Of a stretch of 64,000 bases of DNA, positions 1-9,191 are shown piece by piece. The notes beneath the pieces are model-generated. The model worked only from the letters and a program-made list of their open reading frames with translations, had not been told where the DNA came from and did no database searches. Position 1 is the stretch's first letter; the number at the start of each line of letters is the position of its first letter. Position numbers and translations under genes: made by a program. Source of the DNA: CAJQGY01 sp964417685 (GTDB lineage Bacteria; Pseudomonadota; Gammaproteobacteria; Magnimaribacterales; D2472); NCBI GenBank assembly GCA_964417685.1, contig CAYQIT010000003.1:6955-70954 (forward strand), written 5' to 3'.

Positions 1-271
1 CAAGGCCAACTATTGGATATTCATTTGAATCATATGAAGATGCTTCTTCTTTAATATCATTGTTAATAATAGATATACCTCGTGATGCACCACTTGCAAT
101 AGAAATGAAACCTTTTTTTTCTAATGCTCTCAGATGTGTTTCTGCAGAATTTGGGGATTTAAATCCCATTTCTTTGCAAATATCAGATCGTGTTGGAGGA
201 AAACCTGTTTCTTTAATGTAAACTTTAATACAATCAAGTACTTTATTTTGTTGAGGCGTAATATCTTTCAT
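1..271 (-). CDS. lexA: LexA SOS repressor (5' part, runs off the window)
   Basis: Translating the minus strand from the ATG at 271 gives a protein starting MKDITPQQNKVLDCI, followed by PPTRSDIC, GFKSPNSAETHL and ALEKKGFISI, then GASRGISI. This is the winged-helix DNA-binding domain of LexA (family knowledge: E. coli LexA has PPTRAEIA, GFRSPNAAEEHL and SGASRGI at the same places). About 90 residues are visible; the Ser/Lys autoprotease domain lies outside the window. LexA represses SOS genes and self-cleaves when stimulated by RecA filaments. The gene is divergent from the 5'-nucleotidase at 330 and its own promoter contains the SOS box at 284-303, so autoregulation is expected. A TATAAA-like -10 ends 6 bases before the ATG, so the mRNA may be leaderless. 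Confidence 0.95.
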   Translation of the reverse strand, partial: MKDITPQQNKVLDCIKVYIKETGFPPTRSDICKEMGFKSPNSAETHLRALEKKGFISIASGASRGISIINNDIKEEASSYDSNEYPIVGL

Positions 272-283
272 AATAAATTTATA

Positions 284-303
284 TACTGAATATATATACA
301 GTA
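284..303. promoter_or_regulatory. SOS box (LexA operator) shared by lexA and the 5'-nucleotidase gene
   Basis: The 20-base palindrome TACTGAATATATATACAGTA matches the gammaproteobacterial SOS consensus TACTGTATATATATACAGTA at 19 of 20 positions. It sits between divergent lexA and the gene at 330. A TATAAT at 302-307 overlaps its right end and would be the -10 of the rightward gene, so LexA bound here should block both promoters. Confidence 0.93.
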
Positions 304-329
304 TAATAAATATAAAAAAAATTTCAAGA

Positions 330-1238
330 ATGACTAAACCAGAATCAAAATTAATTATAGGAATTTCATCAAGAGCATTATTTGATTTAGATGAAAGTCA
401 TGAAATTTATGAGAAAGATGGTGTCGAGTCATACAAGCAATATCAAATAGAAAATGAGGAAAAAACTCTTAAACCCGGTGAGGCATTTCACTTAGTGAAA
501 AAAATATTGAGCTTAAACAGTTACTACAACAATGATAAAAGAATAGAGGTCATATTGCTTTCTAGGAATTCATCAGACACAGGCCTAAGAATAAGGAATT
601 CTATTGAAGATCATGGTTTGGATATTAGTAGAGCTGCTTTCTGTGGAGGGGAGAGCCCTCACAGGTATGTGAAAGACTTTGGAGTTCATTTATTCTTATC
701 AAGTAGTATTGAAGATGTTAAATTAGCAATTGATGGGAATGTGGCCGCAGCTAGAATCGTCTCTAGTGGTTTAAATCATCAAGATAAGTCATTAGATAAA
801 AATCAATTAAGGATAGCCTTTGATGGCGATGCTGTAATTTTTTCTGACGAGTCTGAAAAGATCTATCATGAGAAGGGCTTAAATGCCTTCATTAAAAATG
901 AAAAAAATGCTAAGAATCCCCTTAAAGCCGGCCCTTTTAAAAATTTTTTATTAGAACTAAATAAAATACAAAATGATTTTGATCAAGAAAGTTGTCCAAT
1001 AAGAACTGCTCTAGTAACAGCACGATCAGCGCCATCAGACAAAAGAGTTATTAAAACTTTAAGAGAGTGGGGGGTTAGAATTGATGAATCTTTATTCTTG
1101 GGAGGTATGCCTAAGAAAGATTTTTTGAAATCTTTTAATGCGGACATATTCTTTGATGATCAAAAAAATAATATCATAGATGCCTCAAGTGAACTTACAT
1201 CTGGTCATGTGCCATATGGAATTAAAAATAAAGGATAA
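330..1238 (+). CDS. Cytosolic 5'-nucleotidase (NT5C1-like, PF06189 family)
   Basis: This 302-residue protein has the two signature regions of the cytosolic 5'-nucleotidase I family: an N-terminal SSRALFDLDESHEIY block (about residues 13-27) and FDGDAVIFSDESE (164-176), with a C-terminal FFDDQ segment. Family members hydrolyse nucleoside 5'-monophosphates, typically AMP or (d)NMPs, to nucleosides and phosphate in the cytoplasm. There is no signal peptide. The gene is transcribed away from lexA behind a near-consensus SOS box whose end overlaps the candidate -10, so DNA-damage induction is inferred. It ends 3 bases before the thrH-like gene and probably forms an operon with it and queH. The substrate cannot be told from sequence. 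Confidence 0.85.
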   Translation: MTKPESKLIIGISSRALFDLDESHEIYEKDGVESYKQYQIENEEKTLKPGEAFHLVKKILSLNSYYNNDKRIEVILLSRNSSDTGLRIRNSIEDHGLDISRAAFCGGESPHRYVKDFGVHLFLSSSIEDVKLAIDGNVAAARIVSSGLNHQDKSLDKNQLRIAFDGDAVIFSDESEKIYHEKGLNAFIKNEKNAKNPLKAGPFKNFLLELNKIQNDFDQESCPIRTALVTARSAPSDKRVIKTLREWGVRIDESLFLGGMPKKDFLKSFNADIFFDDQKNNIIDASSELTSGHVPYGIKNKG

Positions 1239-1241
1239 GAA

Positions 1242-1853
1242 ATGGAAATAGTTTGTTTTGATATGGAAGGCACTTTAACCCCAGAGATTTGGGAGCAAGT
1301 AGCAAAAAATACTGGTATTGATGAGTTTAATAAGACAACTAGAGATATTCCAAGTTATGGAGAGTTGATGGACTTTAGGCTGGATATTATGTCTAAGCAC
1401 GATCTAAAACTTAGCGATGTTCAAAAGGCTGCCTCAGAATTAGATCTTCTCCCTGGAGCTGAAGATTTTATAAATAGAGTTCGTCAAAATTTTCAAGTTG
1501 TAATTCTTTCAGATACATTTCATGAAATTGCTCAACCACTAATGCAAAAGTTGGGCTTTCCACTTTTGCTATGCCATAACTTGGGAGTTGAAAAAGACGG
1601 CACTATAAGTTCATACAATTTAAGACATGAAACTGCAAAAAAACAGGCAATACTTGGCTTTCAAAACATGGGTTACAGATGCTTTGCTGCTGGCGACTCA
1701 TACAATGACATACAAATGTTTGATGTTGCTGAAAAAGGTTTTTTTATAAATGCTCCTGAAAAGATCTCGTCATCACAGCCGCATATCCAATCTTTTGATA
1801 ATTATGAAGATCTTGAAAATGCATTTTTACAAAATTCAATATTTTACAAATGA
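1242..1853 (+). CDS. thrH: ThrH-type phosphoserine phosphatase / phosphoserine:homoserine phosphotransferase
   Basis: This 203-residue HAD-superfamily protein closely resembles Pseudomonas ThrH. HAD motif I is FDMEGTLTPEIW (nucleophile Asp7), followed by TTRDIP, VVILSDTFHEIAQPLMQKLGFP (motif II) and AAGDSYNDIQM (motif III/IV). In the family the enzyme dephosphorylates phosphoserine and can transfer the phosphate to homoserine. Length matches the family (about 205). It lies 3 bases after the 5'-nucleotidase and overlaps queH by 4 bases, so it is probably co-transcribed and may fall under the same SOS promoter. Confidence 0.9.
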   Translation: MEIVCFDMEGTLTPEIWEQVAKNTGIDEFNKTTRDIPSYGELMDFRLDIMSKHDLKLSDVQKAASELDLLPGAEDFINRVRQNFQVVILSDTFHEIAQPLMQKLGFPLLLCHNLGVEKDGTISSYNLRHETAKKQAILGFQNMGYRCFAAGDSYNDIQMFDVAEKGFFINAPEKISSSQPHIQSFDNYEDLENAFLQNSIFYK

Positions 1854-2512
1854 ATGAAAGCTTAAAACACGATAATTATGTCAGACCAGAATTAGAGCTA
1901 CCTGTTAAAGACTCTAAATTACTTCTGCATAGTTGCTGCGCTCCTTGTGCCGGAGAAATAATGGAAGCTGTTGCTGCATCAAAAATTGAAACAACAGTAT
2001 ATTTCTATAATCCAAATATTCATCCAAAAGAAGAATATGAAATTCGAAAAAATGAGAACAAAAGATTTTGCGATAAGCTTGGCTTTGATTTCATTGATGC
2101 CGATTATGATAAGGATAATTGGTTTGAAAGAGTAAAAGGTCTAGAGAATGAGCCAGAAAGGGGCAAAAGGTGCACCGAATGCTTTGATATGAGGTTTGAA
2201 AGATCAGCACTTTTTGCAAAAGAGAATGGATATGCGGTTTATGCAACCACTTTAGGGATATCTAGGTGGAAAGACATGGATCAAATAAATGATTCGGGCC
2301 AAAGAGCTGCATCTAGATATACTTCTGTAGAATATTGGGATTTTAATTGGAGAAAGAAAGGTGGCGCATCAAGAATGATAGAAATCTCAAAGAAAGAAGA
2401 GTTCTATCAACAAGAGTATTGTGGATGTGTATATAGTCTTAGAGATACCAATAAATGGAGAAGAAAGAACAATAAAGACAGAATTATAAGAGGTGTTAAA
2501 TTTTACTCTTAA
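1850..2512 (+). CDS. queH: Epoxyqueuosine reductase QueH
   Basis: This 220-residue protein carries the QueH (former DUF208) signature: LHSCCAPC near residues 27-33, CTEC at 108-111 and CGC at 191-193, the cysteines that in the family bind an iron-sulfur cluster and a second metal site. QueH performs the last step of queuosine synthesis in tRNA, reducing epoxyqueuosine to queuosine, as an alternative to cobalamin-dependent QueG. The ATG overlaps the stop of thrH by 4 bases. The tRNA-Asn(GTT) in this window is one of the GUN tRNAs that receive queuosine. Confidence 0.92.
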   Translation: MNESLKHDNYVRPELELPVKDSKLLLHSCCAPCAGEIMEAVAASKIETTVYFYNPNIHPKEEYEIRKNENKRFCDKLGFDFIDADYDKDNWFERVKGLENEPERGKRCTECFDMRFERSALFAKENGYAVYATTLGISRWKDMDQINDSGQRAASRYTSVEYWDFNWRKKGGASRMIEISKKEEFYQQEYCGCVYSLRDTNKWRRKNNKDRIIRGVKFYS

Positions 2513-2544
2513 AATAGCATTTGGGAATTGCTATATTTGTGCTT

Positions 2545-2550
2545 TATAAT
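2545..2550 (+). promoter_or_regulatory. Candidate -10 box of the prp operon, very close to the start codon
   Basis: A perfect TATAAT is followed by only 8 bases (TTCCAACC) before the prpB ATG. There is no purine-rich Shine-Dalgarno sequence in that space. A transcription start 6-8 bases downstream would make the message leaderless. The -35 region is not clear. Confidence 0.5.
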
Positions 2551-2558
2551 TTCCAACC

Positions 2559-3434
2559 ATGTCGTCAGGCTTAAAATTCAGAAAAGCTCTCAAAGAGAAT
2601 AGTCCTCTTATAATTCCAGGTGCAATTAATGCGTACTCAGCTATATTGGCTGAAAAGTCTGGACATCAAGCGCTTTACCTTTCAGGTGGGGGTGTGGCTG
2701 CAGCATCATATGGAATTCCAGATTTAGGTATTACCTCTTTGGAGGATGTTCTTATAGATGTGAAGCGAATTACAAACGCTTCTTCTTTGCCCTTGCTTGT
2801 AGATATTGATACGGGGTGGGGTGGTGCATTCAATATATCAAGGACAATAAAAGAGATGATTCAAGCAGGAGCTGCAGCAGTGCACATTGAAGATCAAGTT
2901 TCACAAAAAAGGTGTGGTCATAGGCCAAATAAATCTCTTGTATCACCAGCTGAAATGGAAGACAGAATAAAAGCAGCTGTTGACGGTAGAACAGATGAGA
3001 ATTTTTTTATAATGGCTCGAACTGATTCATTTGCAAATGAGGGCATGAGTGGAGCTATAGAAAGAGCTCAAAGCTATATTGAGAATGGTGCCGATGGCAT
3101 ATTTCTTGAAGCAGTTTCAAGTTTAGATGATTATAAAACACTCAAAGAGTCTATTTCAGCTCCAGTTTTAGCTAACATAACTGAGTTTGGCAAAACACCT
3201 CTATTCACTAAAGATGAATTAAGTTCAGTAGGGGTTGATATGATGCTTTTCCCTCTATCTGCTTTTAGAGCTATGAGCCAAATAGCGGAAAAAGTTTACA
3301 TTTCGCTGGCTAAAGACGGGACACAAGAGTCTCTGTTAGATATAATGCAGACCCGTGAAGAGTTATATGAAAGACTCAATTATCATGAATATGAAAATAA
3401 GCTCGACGAGCTTTTTTCAAAAAATACAAACTAG
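2559..3434 (+). CDS. prpB: 2-methylisocitrate lyase
   Basis: This 291-residue protein belongs to the isocitrate lyase/PEP mutase family. It has the catalytic KRCGH motif (residues 117-121) preceded by VHIEDQ, and an N-terminal PGAINAYSAILAEKSG segment typical of PrpB. It cleaves 2-methylisocitrate to pyruvate and succinate, the last step of the methylcitrate cycle for propionyl-CoA use. It starts a prpB-prpC-prpD cluster with short gaps (12 and 2 bases). No prpR-type regulator is next to it. Confidence 0.95.
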   Translation: MSSGLKFRKALKENSPLIIPGAINAYSAILAEKSGHQALYLSGGGVAAASYGIPDLGITSLEDVLIDVKRITNASSLPLLVDIDTGWGGAFNISRTIKEMIQAGAAAVHIEDQVSQKRCGHRPNKSLVSPAEMEDRIKAAVDGRTDENFFIMARTDSFANEGMSGAIERAQSYIENGADGIFLEAVSSLDDYKTLKESISAPVLANITEFGKTPLFTKDELSSVGVDMMLFPLSAFRAMSQIAEKVYISLAKDGTQESLLDIMQTREELYERLNYHEYENKLDELFSKNTN

Positions 3435-3446
3435 GGGATCCATAAA

Positions 3447-4568
3447 ATGGTAAAAAAACTAGAAGGTGCTGGCTTAAGAGGTCAGGTTGCAGGAGAAACC
3501 TCATTATCAACTGTTGGACAGATTGAAGGATTAGCATATAGAGGTCATAAAATCGAAACCTTAGCTGAGAAAGCTACATTTGAAGAAGTTGCTTACCTGC
3601 TTTTATACAATAAATTACCCAATCAAGGTGAGCTAGACTCATACAAGGCATTACTCAAAGGTCAAAGAGATCTGCCACAAGATCTAAAAGATGTTCTAAA
3701 GAAAATCCCAGCTGAAGCCCATCCTATGGATGTTATGCGAACAGGTACTTCAATGCTTGGAAACCTTGAACCTGAGGGAGATTTTTCCAATCAACTAAAC
3801 TCAATTAATAGAATGATTGCGACTATGCCCTCTATTGTTACTTATTGGTACAAATATTCTCACGAGGGCCTAGATATAGATCTTGTTAATGATGAAGATA
3901 GTATGGCTGGTCATTTCCTTCATATTCTTCATGGTAAGTCACCATCTGATTTACATAGAAAAGTTATGGATGTTTCATTAGTTTTATATGCTGAGCATGA
4001 GTTTAATGCATCAACTTTTACATCTAGGGTTTGTGCCTCTACTATGTCAGATATTCATTCATGTGTTGTAGCGGCCATTGGATCATTAAGAGGTCCTCTG
4101 CATGGTGGTGCAAATGAAAAAGCTATGGAATTAATTGAAAATTGGACTTCTAGAGAAGAAGCTAAGACCAATATTCTTTCTATGCTAGAAAGAAAAGAAA
4201 AGATTATGGGATTTGGTCATGCTGTTTACTCTATAAGAGACCCAAGAAACGCAGTGATTAAAGAATACGCTAAAGAGTTATCAGATCTGGCTGATGATGA
4301 TACTTTATATCATGTAGCCGAAGAGGTTGAAAAAGTCATGGCTGATGAAAAGAAAATGTTTGCTAATGCAGATTTTTTTCATGCCCCTGCATATTTTTAC
4401 ATGGGAATACCTACAAAATTATTCACACCAATATTTGTCATGTCTAGAGTATCTGGTTGGACTGCGCATTGCATGGAGCAAAGAGCAAACAATAGAATAA
4501 TTAGACCTAGTGCTGAGTATACAGGTGTCGAAAGCTCTGAATGGGTAGACATAGCTGACAGGTCGTAA
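3447..4568 (+). CDS. prpC: 2-methylcitrate synthase
   Basis: This 373-residue member of the citrate synthase family has the active-site segments GPLHGGANEKA (His219) and GFGHAVY (His258), with a downstream Asp in NADFFHAP. Length and opening (LEGAGLRGQVAGETSLSTVG) fit the methylcitrate synthase subfamily rather than the longer type II citrate synthase. It condenses propionyl-CoA and oxaloacetate to 2-methylcitrate. The start ATG has an AGGGGAT Shine-Dalgarno sequence. The position between prpB and prpD supports the assignment. Confidence 0.94.
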   Translation: MVKKLEGAGLRGQVAGETSLSTVGQIEGLAYRGHKIETLAEKATFEEVAYLLLYNKLPNQGELDSYKALLKGQRDLPQDLKDVLKKIPAEAHPMDVMRTGTSMLGNLEPEGDFSNQLNSINRMIATMPSIVTYWYKYSHEGLDIDLVNDEDSMAGHFLHILHGKSPSDLHRKVMDVSLVLYAEHEFNASTFTSRVCASTMSDIHSCVVAAIGSLRGPLHGGANEKAMELIENWTSREEAKTNILSMLERKEKIMGFGHAVYSIRDPRNAVIKEYAKELSDLADDDTLYHVAEEVEKVMADEKKMFANADFFHAPAYFYMGIPTKLFTPIFVMSRVSGWTAHCMEQRANNRIIRPSAEYTGVESSEWVDIADRS

Positions 4569-4570
4569 AA

Positions 4571-6028
4571 ATGTCATCAAATGTTGACCTTAATGTAAGG
4601 CCAGACTACGACAACATTATTACTGAAATTGCCGAGTATGTTGACTCATACAATATCGATTCCAAACTTGCGCTAGAAACAGCCAGAAACTGTTTAATAG
4701 ATACTATCGGTTGTGGGCTTTTAGCTCTTCAATTTCCTGCATGCACAAAAATGCTCGGCCCAGTGGTTGATGGTACAACAGTACCTTTTGCAGTAAGGGT
4801 GCCTGGAACAAATTTCAAATTAGATCCAATCAAAGCTGCATTTGATATTGGCTGTTCAATTCGATGGTTGGATTATAATGATACTTGGTTAGCCGCTGAA
4901 TGGGGTCACCCATCTGATAATCTTGGCGCAATTCTTTCAGTCACAGATTTTGTATCTCAAAAAAACATAGATAAAGGTGAAGAGCCTCTTTATGTCAAAG
5001 ACATTCTCCATTGCATGATAATGGCACATGAAATTCAAGGAATTCTTGCATTAAAAAATAGTTTCAATAGGGTTGGTTTGGATCATGTTGTGCTTGTAAA
5101 AGTTGCATCTACCGCTATAGCAACAAAACTTCTAGGTGGGAATTTAAACCAGATTAAAGATGCAGTTTCACACGCATGGGTTGATGGACAAAGCTTAAGA
5201 ACATATAGGCATGCTCCAAATGCAGGCTCAAGAAAAAGTTGGGCCGCTGGTGATGCAACAAGCAGAGCAGTAAGACTTGCAATGATTGTTCTTCAGGGTG
5301 AGATGGGTTATCCAGGAGTTTTATCAGCTCCAACATGGGGGTTTGAAGATGTTTCTTTTAATAAGAAAGACATTACTCTAGATCAGCCCCTTGGTACTTA
5401 TGTGATGGAGAATGTTTTATTTAAAATCAGTTTCCCTGCTGAATTTCATGCACAAACTGCAGTTGAAGCAGCGGTAAAACTTCATCCTTTAATTAAAGAT
5501 ATTGATGATATTAAATCAATCGAAGTAACTACACACGAATCTGCGATTAGAATAATTTCTAAAGTTGGGGAGCTAAATAACCCTGCAGATAGAGACCATT
5601 GTCTTCAATACATGATAGCTATAGGCTTATTAAAAGGAGACTTAGTTGCAGAAGACTACGAAGATGATGTTGCGTCTGATCCAAGAATTGATCAATTAAG
5701 ATCAAAAATGGATATCAAAGAAGATGAGAGATATTCAAGAGAATATCATGAAGCTGATAAGCGCTCTATTGCTAATAGAATTCAGATTCACTTTAATGAT
5801 GGTACTTCATCAGAGGTAATAGAAGTTGAATATCCTATCGGGCATAAAAGAAGAAGGGAAGAGGGAATTCCTGTCCTTGAGCAAAAATTTAAGAGAAACT
5901 TAGAGCTAACTTACGGAAAAGAGAAAGCAAATTTAATATTTGAAAAATGCATAAACCAAGAAGAACTTGAAAAAATGAGTGTTATAGATTTTCAAGAAAT
6001 GCTTACAGTATCAACAAATAAGTTCTAA
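4571..6028 (+). CDS. prpD: 2-methylcitrate dehydratase
   Basis: This 485-residue MmgE/PrpD family protein shows LDYNDTWLAAEWGHPSDNLG, AHEIQG and the SFPAEFHAQTAVEAA segment characteristic of PrpD. It dehydrates 2-methylcitrate to 2-methyl-cis-aconitate and needs no iron-sulfur cluster. The cluster has no acnD or prpF, so rehydration to 2-methylisocitrate probably depends on an aconitase; the acnB gene at 19392-21974 is a candidate, as known for enterobacteria. It starts 2 bases after prpC. Confidence 0.94.
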   Translation: MSSNVDLNVRPDYDNIITEIAEYVDSYNIDSKLALETARNCLIDTIGCGLLALQFPACTKMLGPVVDGTTVPFAVRVPGTNFKLDPIKAAFDIGCSIRWLDYNDTWLAAEWGHPSDNLGAILSVTDFVSQKNIDKGEEPLYVKDILHCMIMAHEIQGILALKNSFNRVGLDHVVLVKVASTAIATKLLGGNLNQIKDAVSHAWVDGQSLRTYRHAPNAGSRKSWAAGDATSRAVRLAMIVLQGEMGYPGVLSAPTWGFEDVSFNKKDITLDQPLGTYVMENVLFKISFPAEFHAQTAVEAAVKLHPLIKDIDDIKSIEVTTHESAIRIISKVGELNNPADRDHCLQYMIAIGLLKGDLVAEDYEDDVASDPRIDQLRSKMDIKEDERYSREYHEADKRSIANRIQIHFNDGTSSEVIEVEYPIGHKRRREEGIPVLEQKFKRNLELTYGKEKANLIFEKCINQEELEKMSVIDFQEMLTVSTNKF

Positions 6029-6074
6029 TAAGCTTTAAAACCCCATAAAATATAGCTGAATTTCATTTTTAGAT

Positions 6075-6080
6075 TATAAT
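6075..6080 (+). promoter_or_regulatory. Candidate -10 box of aroC, 6 bases before the start codon
   Basis: A perfect TATAAT is followed by CTTTGC and then the aroC ATG. No Shine-Dalgarno sequence fits in between, so transcription should start at or next to the ATG (leaderless message). No good -35 was recognised. Confidence 0.5.
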
Positions 6081-6086
6081 CTTTGC

Positions 6087-7172
6087 ATGTCAGGTAATAC
6101 TTTTGGAACAATTTTTAGAGTTACTACTTTTGGTGAAAGCCATGGTGTGGCTTTGGGTTGCATAATTGATGGATGTCCTCCACAAATAGAGATCAGTGAA
6201 GAATATATTCAAAAAGAGCTTGATAGAAGAAAGCCAGGGCAATCCGATGTTACGACTCAACGAAAAGAAGATGATGCTGTTAAGATCTTGTCAGGAGTAT
6301 TTGAAGGAAAAACACTTGGCACACCGATAGGCTTAGTTATTTATAACAAAGATCAAAGATCACAAGATTACTCTGATATTAAAGATACCTTTAGGCCTAA
6401 TCATGCAGATATTACCTATCATGCAAAATATGGTCATAGAGATTACAGAGGCGGAGGAAGATCGAGTGCTCGTGAGACTGCTATGAGAGTTGCAGCCGGA
6501 GCAATTGCAAAAAAATATCTTGAAAGCATTGGTGTTGTTACTAAAGGTTATGTAAGTCAAATTGGTAATATTAAAGCAGACAAAATTAATCTTGATGCAC
6601 CCAAAACAAACAAATATTTTTTCGCAGATGAGTCAAAACTGGATGAATTAAATTCAATGTTTGAGGCGCTAATAGCCGAAGGCAACTCTGTTGGTGCTAA
6701 GCTTGGGGTAAGTGTTGAAAACTGCCCAATAGGTCTTGGCGAACCTGTTTTTGACAAACTGGACGCTGACCTTGCAAAGGCTATTATGAGCATTAATGCT
6801 GTGAAATCTGTATCAATAGGGAATGCCGAAGATATATTATCTTTAAAGGGTTCAGAAATAAGAGACGAGATTAGAAAAACTGGTTTCACCTCCAATAATG
6901 CTGGAGGAATACTCGGTGGTATTTCAAATGGTGATGCAATTAATCTCGATTTTTTAATTAAACCTACCTCAAGCATCCAAACTTCAGGTAAAACCTTAAA
7001 CAAAGATGGTGATGAGGTAGATATTCAAGTTAAAGGCAGACACGATCCTTGTGTTGGTATAAGAGCTGTTCCAATAGCTGAGGCCATGGTTAATCTTGTA
7101 ATTATGGATCATGTTTTGAGAAATAGAGCTCAGTGCGGTGATATAAAACAAGAACCTCCATTTATTGAATGA
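6087..7172 (+). CDS. aroC: Chorismate synthase
   Basis: This 361-residue protein shows the three chorismate synthase signatures: GESHGVALGCIIDGCPP near the N terminus, YHAKYGHRDYRGGGRSSARET in the middle and GRHDPCVGIRAVPIAEAM near the C terminus. It converts EPSP to chorismate using reduced FMN, feeding the trpFBA genes further along the block. Length matches the family (about 360). It overlaps no upstream gene; leuC begins 1 base after its stop. Confidence 0.97.
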   Translation: MSGNTFGTIFRVTTFGESHGVALGCIIDGCPPQIEISEEYIQKELDRRKPGQSDVTTQRKEDDAVKILSGVFEGKTLGTPIGLVIYNKDQRSQDYSDIKDTFRPNHADITYHAKYGHRDYRGGGRSSARETAMRVAAGAIAKKYLESIGVVTKGYVSQIGNIKADKINLDAPKTNKYFFADESKLDELNSMFEALIAEGNSVGAKLGVSVENCPIGLGEPVFDKLDADLAKAIMSINAVKSVSIGNAEDILSLKGSEIRDEIRKTGFTSNNAGGILGGISNGDAINLDFLIKPTSSIQTSGKTLNKDGDEVDIQVKGRHDPCVGIRAVPIAEAMVNLVIMDHVLRNRAQCGDIKQEPPFIE

Positions 7173-7173
7173 T

Positions 7174-8556
7174 ATGCCTAGAACGTTATACGACAAACTT
7201 TGGGATGAGCATCATGTTTCTAAATTAGATTCTGGGGAATCTCTTTTATATATTGATAGGCACTTTATTCATGAAGTAACTTCACCACAGGCATTTGAAG
7301 GGCTCCAGAAAAAAAATATAAAACCATGGAGATTAGAGGCTAATATAGCTACCCCTGATCATAATGTGCCTACTGAGAGAGGGGATGCATTTTCCACTCA
7401 ACATATTGATGATGAGATTTCTAGAATACAGGTTGTCGAGCTTGATAAAAATTGTAATAAATTTGGCATAAAACAATTTGATATCTCATCAAGTCATCAA
7501 GGCATAGTACATGTTATTGGTCCAGAGTTAGGCTATACCATTCCAGGAATGACCATTGTATGCGGAGACTCACATACATCTACTCATGGCGCATTTGGTT
7601 GTCTGGCAATGGGGATAGGCACATCTGAGGTAGAGCATGTATTAGCCACACAAACATTAAAAATTTCAAAATTAAAAAACATGAATGTAGTTTTTAATGG
7701 ATCAACTATGCCAGGAGTTACCTCAAAAGACATAATTTTGTATTTGATCAAAAAAATAGGCACAGCTGGTGGTAACGGCCATGCGATAGAATTTTCAGGA
7801 AATTATATAGAATCTATTTCTATGGAAGCAAGAATGACCATTTGCAATATGGCAATTGAGGCTGGTGCAAAGGTGGGTCTTGTTGCACCTGATGAGACTA
7901 CTATTGAATACGTAAAGAGGCATACATTTTTAGATGAGCAAAATTTAAATAATGCAATTGATTATTGGCATAATCTCAAAAGCGATACTGATGCTCTATT
8001 TGATAAAGAAATAGTAATAGATGTTTCTAAAATAAAACCTCAAGTTACTTGGGGCACCTCACCTGAAATGGCAATAGATTATGATGAATTAATACCATCC
8101 AATGATAGCAAAAACCTAATGCTTGCTAGAGATTATATGGGAATTGATAATAGTCAAAAATTATCAGATTTGCAGTTTGATAAAGTTTTTATTGGCTCTT
8201 GCACAAACTCTAGAATAGAAGACCTTCGCGATGCTGCAAAAGTTGTTGATGGAAAAAAAGTAAGTTCATCTATTAAAGAAGCAATTGTAGTCCCAGGTTC
8301 AGGCACGGTAAAAAGCATTGCTGAATCAGAGGGCCTTGATATTATTTTTAAAGAAGCTGGTTTTATATGGAGAGATCCAGGCTGCTCAATGTGCTTAGGG
8401 ATGAACCCTGATCAATTAGAGCCATATGAAAGATGTGCATCTACCTCAAATAGAAATTTTGAGGGCAGGCAAGGTAATCTTGGTAGGACGCACCTCATGA
8501 GTCCAGCCATGGCTGCCTATGTAGCAGTCAATGGAACAGTTGGAGATTTATCATGA
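7174..8556 (+). CDS. leuC: 3-isopropylmalate dehydratase, large subunit
   Basis: This 460-residue aconitase-family protein begins MPRTLYDKLWDEHHV, the usual LeuC start; an in-frame TTG 9 bases upstream lies within aroC and is less likely. The three [4Fe-4S] ligands are Cys343 (GSCTNSR), Cys404 and Cys407 (GCSMCLG). VCGDSHTSTHGAFG is also diagnostic. With LeuD it isomerises 2-isopropylmalate to 3-isopropylmalate in leucine synthesis. It overlaps leuD by 4 bases. leuA is not in the window. Confidence 0.96.
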   Translation: MPRTLYDKLWDEHHVSKLDSGESLLYIDRHFIHEVTSPQAFEGLQKKNIKPWRLEANIATPDHNVPTERGDAFSTQHIDDEISRIQVVELDKNCNKFGIKQFDISSSHQGIVHVIGPELGYTIPGMTIVCGDSHTSTHGAFGCLAMGIGTSEVEHVLATQTLKISKLKNMNVVFNGSTMPGVTSKDIILYLIKKIGTAGGNGHAIEFSGNYIESISMEARMTICNMAIEAGAKVGLVAPDETTIEYVKRHTFLDEQNLNNAIDYWHNLKSDTDALFDKEIVIDVSKIKPQVTWGTSPEMAIDYDELIPSNDSKNLMLARDYMGIDNSQKLSDLQFDKVFIGSCTNSRIEDLRDAAKVVDGKKVSSSIKEAIVVPGSGTVKSIAESEGLDIIFKEAGFIWRDPGCSMCLGMNPDQLEPYERCASTSNRNFEGRQGNLGRTHLMSPAMAAYVAVNGTVGDLS

Positions 8557-9191
8557 CCAACATTAATTCCATAAAGGGTATTGTGGCTTCAATTGATAGG
8601 GATAATATTGATACGGATCAAATCATTCCAACCGAATATTTAAAATCGATTAAAAAATTTGGTTTTGGTGAATATTTATTTGATGGTTGGAGATTTCATG
8701 ATCAAGGTAAACTTGGAATGAGCATTGATCAAAGAGATCTTAATCACGATTTTATTCTTAATAAAGAAACTTATGCTAATTCATCAGTATTACTTACAAG
8801 AGACAATTTTGGTTGTGGCTCTTCAAGAGAGCATGCAGTTTGGGCTTTAAGAGATTTTGGTATTAAGGCTGTGATAGCCTCTTCTTTTGGAGATATTTTT
8901 TACAATAATTGTTTTAAAAATGGAGTATTGCCAATTGTATTAAACCAAGATCAGATTCAAGATTTATTCCTGCAGTATGAAAATAGTGGTTCTGATATGG
9001 CAATCAACCTAGAAACAAAACTTATTGATACAGGCGATAATCAAATTTCATTTAATGTGGATGACAACCTTCTTGAGAGAATAATTTATGGATTAGATGA
9101 TGTAGATATTACTCTTAAGCATAAAGATCTTATTAAGCGCTTTGAAGAAGAAAGGATGAAAGCAAAACCCTGGATATTTGCACATGACTAA
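8553..9191 (+). CDS. leuD: 3-isopropylmalate dehydratase, small subunit
   Basis: This 212-residue swivel-domain protein has DRDNIDTDQIIPTEYLKSI near the N terminus and NFGCGSSREHAVWAL in the middle, the LeuD substrate-binding and loop motifs. It completes the isopropylmalate isomerase with LeuC. The ATG overlaps the leuC stop, and its own 3' end overlaps leuB by 8 bases, so leuCDB is translated as a coupled unit. Confidence 0.96.
   Translation: MTNINSIKGIVASIDRDNIDTDQIIPTEYLKSIKKFGFGEYLFDGWRFHDQGKLGMSIDQRDLNHDFILNKETYANSSVLLTRDNFGCGSSREHAVWALRDFGIKAVIASSFGDIFYNNCFKNGVLPIVLNQDQIQDLFLQYENSGSDMAINLETKLIDTGDNQISFNVDDNLLERIIYGLDDVDITLKHKDLIKRFEEERMKAKPWIFAHD

Noticed and set aside
6557..7003. A 148-residue minus-strand frame within aroC
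   Set aside because: It lies opposite conserved chorismate synthase coding sequence, has no ribosome site and no recognisable domain.
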